Position numbers and translations under genes: made by a program | Notes under the pieces: generated by a model | Told to the model about the DNA's origin: nothing | What the model saw: the letters and a program-made list of their open reading frames with translations, nothing else | Database searches by the model: none | Shown: positions 5,422 to 8,558 of the stretch, in pieces | Numbering within the stretch: the stretch's first letter is position 1 | Layout of the letters: each line of letters opens with the position of its first letter | Origin: Candidatus Cloacimonadota bacterium | GTDB lineage: Bacteria; Cloacimonadota; Cloacimonadia; Cloacimonadales; WRIO01 | Direction: 5' to 3' | Assembly: GCA_017998585.1 (NCBI GenBank) | Contig: JAGOCT010000058.1 | Span: forward strand, 1-8,558 | DNA length: 8,558 nt

Positions 5422-6763
5422 ATCTGTTACGCCCCATGCGTTGTCCTCTTTTTTTCTTTACCTGTTTGAATTTAGTCTTGACGAATTTATCGGAAAAATC
5501 TCTTTTATCTTTAGAAGATTTACGTTTCTTCTCATGAAATGCCCCCTTGAAAGTAGGGTCGTCAACTCTTTTCTGATGGTCGATCTCTCTGAGTTGCTCT
5601 TGCCTTTCTTCTTTTTCGGTTTCAGTTATTTCAACTTCTTCCGGAATATCTATTACAGGAATCGACATTCTGATTATCTTTTCAATATTGACAAAATGCC
5701 ATTCTTCGGAAGGATCTAAAAGTGTTATTGCCACTCCCTGATTACCTGCCCTTGCCGTTCTTCCTATTCTGTGAATGTAATCATCGTAATTCACGGGGAC
5801 ATCAAAATTAATTACATGAGTTACCTTGCTTGCATCAATTCCTCTTGCAGATAAATCAGTTGAAATAAGAATTCTGATCTCGTCGTTTTTAAAGGCATTT
5901 ATAGCGTTAATTCTTGTACTTTGAGCTTTATTGGAATGAAGGATCTTCTTTTCACCTTCCGACTTCCTTTTGATCACTTTAAACACTTCTTCGGCGGCGA
6001 TCTTAGTTTTGCAGAATATGATTACTTTTTTAAATTCTTCTTCGTCAATCAAAAGGTTTGAAATCAGATTCAACTTTGTCTTGAAGTTGGGTGTGTGATA
6101 AATAATTTGCTTTACCAGCTCTACCGGAGTAGCAGAAGGTGCTACTTCAATTCTTTCAGGGAAAGTCAGGAACTCATGAGTCATATGTTCTATCTTTTCT
6201 GAAAAGGTAGCAGAAAACAAAAGATTCTGACGACGGGGAGGTATTACTTCAAAAATTTTCCTGAGCTGAGGCATAAATCCCATATCCAGCATTCTGTCTG
6301 CCTCATCAATGACTAATGTTTTAACCTTTTTAAAACTCAGTACGTTGTGGTTGTACAAATCCATGAGGCGTCCCGGTGTTGCGATGAGCACATCAATTCC
6401 CTTAGCAATCATCTCAGCATGTTTGGTCCAGCCAATGCCTCCATAAATTGCAACATGCCTGATATTAGTAAACTGAGCCAGCTCTTCAAGGTCTTCTCCT
6501 ACCTGGATAGAAAGTTCACGTGTTGGAACCAGTACAATAACTCTGGGGTCTTCTCCTTCTGCCTTCACCAGATTTGTTAATACAGGAAGCAGATATGCTG
6601 CTGTCTTGCCGGTGCCCGTTTGTGCTATACCTAAAACATCCTTTCCCGCTTTAATAATCGGAATAGCTTGTTCTTGTATTGGTGTTGGATTTATAAACCC
6701 AATTTCGGTTAAAGCCTTTTGTACTGATTTAGTTAATTTTAGATCCTCAAAATTTGCCATCAT
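5420..6763 (-). CDS. DEAD-box ATP-dependent RNA helicase, RhlE-like
   Basis: This cytoplasmic RNA helicase probably acts in ribosome assembly or RNA turnover. Numbered from the ATG at 6763 (447 residues), all motifs are present: Q motif NFEDLKL...PTPIQ near the start, motif I AQTGTGKT at 47-54, Ia PTREL at 80-84, Ib TPGR at 129-132, II DEAD at 153-156, III SAT at 184-186, V STDLSARGID at 301-310 and VI HRIGRTARAG at 331-340. The C-terminal part from about 390 is strongly basic, a typical RNA-binding tail. The core most resembles the RhlE group, but several such paralogues occur in Bacteroidota, so I give no symbol. An upstream TTG at 6778 lies inside the putative -7 box, so I rejected it as the start. 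A second ATG at 6760 would give 446 residues and is equally plausible. The stop codon overlaps the shared terminator. Confidence 0.94.
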   Translation of the reverse strand: MMANFEDLKLTKSVQKALTEIGFINPTPIQEQAIPIIKAGKDVLGIAQTGTGKTAAYLLPVLTNLVKAEGEDPRVIVLVPTRELSIQVGEDLEELAQFTNIRHVAIYGGIGWTKHAEMIAKGIDVLIATPGRLMDLYNHNVLSFKKVKTLVIDEADRMLDMGFMPQLRKIFEVIPPRRQNLLFSATFSEKIEHMTHEFLTFPERIEVAPSATPVELVKQIIYHTPNFKTKLNLISNLLIDEEEFKKVIIFCKTKIAAEEVFKVIKRKSEGEKKILHSNKAQSTRINAINAFKNDEIRILISTDLSARGIDASKVTHVINFDVPVNYDDYIHRIGRTARAGNQGVAITLLDPSEEWHFVNIEKIIRMSIPVIDIPEEVEITETEKEERQEQLREIDHQKRVDDPTFKGAFHEKKRKSSKDKRDFSDKFVKTKFKQVKKKRGQRMGRNR

Positions 6764-6775
6764 GAATATTTTCGG

Positions 6776-6783
6776 CAAAAGTA
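6776..6783 (-). promoter_or_regulatory. -7 element for the DEAD-box helicase gene
   Basis: On the minus strand these bases read TACTTTTG, an exact TAnnTTTG match, 12 bases upstream of the ATG at 6763. The transcript would have only a few leader bases. No TTTG is seen at the -33 position. The element argues against the TTG at 6778 as the translation start. Confidence 0.5.
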
Positions 6784-6798
6784 ATGAAAAAGAATTTG

Positions 6799-6806
6799 TT
6801 TCTTTG
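6799..6806 (+). promoter_or_regulatory. possible -7 element for mnmA
   Basis: TTTCTTTG differs from TAnnTTTG by one base and lies 19 bases before the ATG at 6826. No good -33 TTTG is present at normal spacing. It would also exclude the upstream in-frame ATG at 6784 as the mnmA start. Confidence 0.25.
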
Positions 6807-6825
6807 TATCAGAATAATATGTGTC

Positions 6826-7914
6826 ATGTCGAAGGGGAAAGTTTTACTTTGTATGAGTGGCGGTATCGACAGTTCGGTAGCTGCTATGCTTTTAAGGGAT
6901 CAGGGGTATGAGATTTATGGACTTACTTACCGGCCTTATGATTCTATTTCAATAGGTTGTATGGAAAATAAAATCGGATGTTGCAGTGTCGATGCTATTT
7001 TCGAAGCTAAAAATCTTGCCGATAAACTTGGATTTCCACATTCTGTTCTTGATTTAAGAAAAGAATTTGACAACATCGTTATTTCTGATTTTATTAATGA
7101 ATATTTGGCCGGAAGAACTCCAAACCCATGTGTGGTTTGCAATCGTACAGTTAAATGGGGTGAGGTTCTGAAGAAAGCAGATGAAATGGATTGTGAGTTT
7201 ATTTCAACAGGGCATTATGCCCGAATCAATAAAAAAAATGGCAGATCCTTTTTGGTTAAAGGTAAGGATGAATCAAAAGACCAGACTTACTTCCTCTGGC
7301 AATTGTCACAGGATGACCTGAAAAGGACAATCTTTCCTTTAGGTGATCTTACAAAAAATGAAGTTAGAAATATAGCCCGGCAAAAGGGCTTTGAAAAAAT
7401 TTCTAATAAAAGGGAAAGCCAGGAGATTTGTTTTATTACTGATAACGATTACAGAAGGTTTATTAGAGAAAGAATGCCTGAGATTGATCAGAAAGTGGGA
7501 GAAGGTAATTTTACTGATATTTCAGGAAAAATTCTTGGAAAACATAAAGGATACCCTTTTTATACTATCGGTCAAAGGAAAGGTCTTGTAATTGCTTTAG
7601 GAAAACCTGCCTATGTTGTTGATATAAAACCTGAGGAAAATATTGTTGTACTTGGTGAAAGGGAAGACCTGAATAAGAAAGAACTTTGGGTTGATAATGT
7701 TAATCTCATGAAATATGAAAACATTTCAGGGGAGATGGAAGTTATTACGAAGATTAGATATAACAATGCAGGCAATCTGAGCAGAATTTCACAGCATGGC
7801 GACAGAATAAAAGTTGAATTTTATAATGAAGCATGGGCTGTTGCTCCCGGACAGTCAGCCGTTTTTTATGAAGGTGATGAGCTTATCGGTGGAGGAATAA
7901 TTTGTAGGGGATAA
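6826..7914 (+). CDS. mnmA: tRNA-specific 2-thiouridylase MnmA
   Basis: MnmA activates U34 of tRNA-Lys, -Glu and -Gln with ATP and inserts sulfur to form 2-thiouridine, a step in making the modified wobble base. From the ATG at 6826 the protein has 362 residues, normal for the family. The PP-loop SGGIDSS is at 11-17, NPCVVC at 100-105 holds the first catalytic cysteine (Cys102), GHYAR is at 129-133, and ESQEICFI holds the second cysteine (Cys202). YTIGQRKGL marks the start of the C-terminal barrel domains. The frame is open from an ATG at 6784, but the extra 14 residues are hydrophobic and unlike the family, whose proteins begin shortly before the PP-loop. The insert around 45-56 (GCMENKIGCCSVDA) carries three cysteines; I recall such a CC segment in some Bacteroidota MnmA proteins. 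The gene diverges from the helicase gene. Confidence 0.95.
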   Translation: MSKGKVLLCMSGGIDSSVAAMLLRDQGYEIYGLTYRPYDSISIGCMENKIGCCSVDAIFEAKNLADKLGFPHSVLDLRKEFDNIVISDFINEYLAGRTPNPCVVCNRTVKWGEVLKKADEMDCEFISTGHYARINKKNGRSFLVKGKDESKDQTYFLWQLSQDDLKRTIFPLGDLTKNEVRNIARQKGFEKISNKRESQEICFITDNDYRRFIRERMPEIDQKVGEGNFTDISGKILGKHKGYPFYTIGQRKGLVIALGKPAYVVDIKPEENIVVLGEREDLNKKELWVDNVNLMKYENISGEMEVITKIRYNNAGNLSRISQHGDRIKVEFYNEAWAVAPGQSAVFYEGDELIGGGIICRG

Positions 7915-7935
7915 CCCCTTTGCCGGGTGTTTTTG
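7907..7935 (+). terminator. weak terminator-like sequence after mnmA
   Basis: GGGG (7907-7910) can pair with CCCC (7915-7918) across ATAA, or ACCC (7914-7917) with GGGT (7925-7928), followed by GTTTTTG. The two short stems are mutually exclusive and the T-run is only five long. It may reduce but probably does not fully stop read-through into the peptidase gene. Confidence 0.25.
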
Positions 7936-7956
7936 AGAATTATTTTCATACAGAGA

Positions 7957-8558
7957 ATGAGATACTTGTTGTTAATATTGTTTTTTTTTACCTTCCTTGA
8001 TTTGTCTTCCTTCGGATCAAAGACAGATATTTATTGGATTCAGCTGAACACCAAAGCCGGTACTCCTTATAGTATTGAAAACCCTGAGCAATTTCTTTCT
8101 GAAAGATCTCTGGAAAGAAGATCAAGACAAGGGATATTAATCGATTCAAGTGATTTGCCTGTAAATCCTGTTTTTATTGATTCATTAAAGTTACTTGGAT
8201 TTCAGATTAAACATACCAGCAGATGGATGAATGGTGTTATTGCTTATTATGATTCAACAAAGAATATTGACTCATTAGCTATTCCTTCTTTTGTTTCCCG
8301 TGTTGAACTTAGAAAAGGGTTCAAATTGAAAAGCATATCGGATAAATTTAAAAAGACTGATTCTTTGGATAAGAATATCTATGCTCATTCAGCCGAACAG
8401 GTAGAGATGCTCAATGGTCATAAGATTCACAAATTTTCAAAAGGGAAGGGGATATATATAGCCGTACTGGACGCCGGTTTTAAAAATGCTGACAGTATTG
8501 CTCCGTTCGACAATATCAGATCAGAAGGAAGAATTATTGGTTCCAAAGATTTTGTTAA
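7957..8558 (+). CDS. secreted S8 (subtilisin-like) serine peptidase, N-terminal part
   Basis: The frame is open from the ATG at 7957 to the right edge, giving 200 codons, so the gene is cut by the window. Residues 1-20 form a signal peptide (MRYLLLILFFFTFLDLSSFG), and the protein is expected to leave the cytoplasm. Residues from about 25 look like an inhibitor-type propeptide region (WIQLNTKAG, LSERSLERRSRQG). The mature domain begins near GKGIYIAVLDAGF, which carries the first catalytic Asp of the Asp-His-Ser triad in the DAGF form I recall from many Bacteroidota subtilases. The His and Ser motifs lie beyond the edge. Such proteins often end in a type IX secretion sorting domain, but that part is not visible. 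A TTTG at 7919-7922 and TATTTTCA at 7941-7948 (18-base spacing) are a possible weak promoter. The signal peptide contains a run of nine T's. Confidence 0.88.
   Translation, partial: MRYLLLILFFFTFLDLSSFGSKTDIYWIQLNTKAGTPYSIENPEQFLSERSLERRSRQGILIDSSDLPVNPVFIDSLKLLGFQIKHTSRWMNGVIAYYDSTKNIDSLAIPSFVSRVELRKGFKLKSISDKFKKTDSLDKNIYAHSAEQVEMLNGHKIHKFSKGKGIYIAVLDAGFKNADSIAPFDNIRSEGRIIGSKDFV

Noticed and set aside
5441..5719. Plus-strand open frame of 92 codons opposite the helicase tail
   Set aside because: Its Phe/Leu-rich sequence is what the antisense of a Lys/Glu-rich tail gives; no independent evidence of a gene.
6784..6825. Upstream ATG at 6784 as the mnmA start
   Set aside because: The added 14 residues do not match MnmA proteins, and a possible -7 element lies after that ATG.
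6606..6911. Plus-strand open frame of 101 codons across the helicase 5' end and mnmA 5' end
   Set aside because: It overlaps two confident genes in other frames and the divergent promoter region, and has no recognisable motif.

Overview
The window is an AT-rich chromosomal stretch that fits a member of the Bacteroidota. Translation starts lack Shine-Dalgarno sequences. Several start regions carry the Bacteroidota -7 promoter element TAnnTTTG, one of them with a correctly spaced -33 TTTG. The gene content also fits: a DUF3822-type protein next to rsmD, an RhlE-like DEAD-box helicase with a basic tail, and a subtilase with a DAGF active-site motif. The order within the phylum cannot be fixed from this window. 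The assignment rests on motifs and recalled gene order, not on a search.

Layout. Bases 1-168 are the lysine-rich C-terminal end of an unidentified protein. A small STAS-domain protein (216-566) overlaps rnz (RNase Z, 566-1486) by one base. A RecD/Dda-like SF1 helicase (2913-1483, minus) converges on rnz, and the two stop codons overlap on the sequence TTAA. After a 93-bp divergent intergenic region comes a tight three-gene plus-strand operon: a single-pass membrane protein of unknown function (3007-3648), a DUF3822-like protein (3663-4502) and rsmD (4493-5023, 16S rRNA G966 methyltransferase). A well-formed promoter (5086-5116) then drives two identical tRNA-Asp(GTC) genes, and a bidirectional terminator (5382-5421) also serves the convergent DEAD-box RNA helicase gene (6763-5420). 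mnmA (6826-7914, tRNA 2-thiouridylase) diverges from the helicase. The window ends inside a secreted S8 serine peptidase (7957-8558).

Most of the genes are housekeeping RNA genes: tRNA 3' processing (rnz), tRNA thiolation (mnmA), rRNA methylation (rsmD), RNA unwinding (DEAD-box) and tRNA-Asp. I see no mobile element, CRISPR array, phage gene or defence system.

Two points stand out. First, two strong hairpins sit inside coding sequence about 62-65 bases after the start codon. One is in rnz (631-669) and has the full shape of an intrinsic terminator with eight T's. The other, in the DUF3822 gene (3725-3750), is a perfect 12-bp inverted repeat followed by T-rich sequence. They could be intragenic attenuators whose effect depends on translation. 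Second, the membrane protein and the DUF3822 protein next to rsmD vaguely resemble pilin-like and PilM/GspL-like proteins, and could be an undescribed membrane-associated pair.
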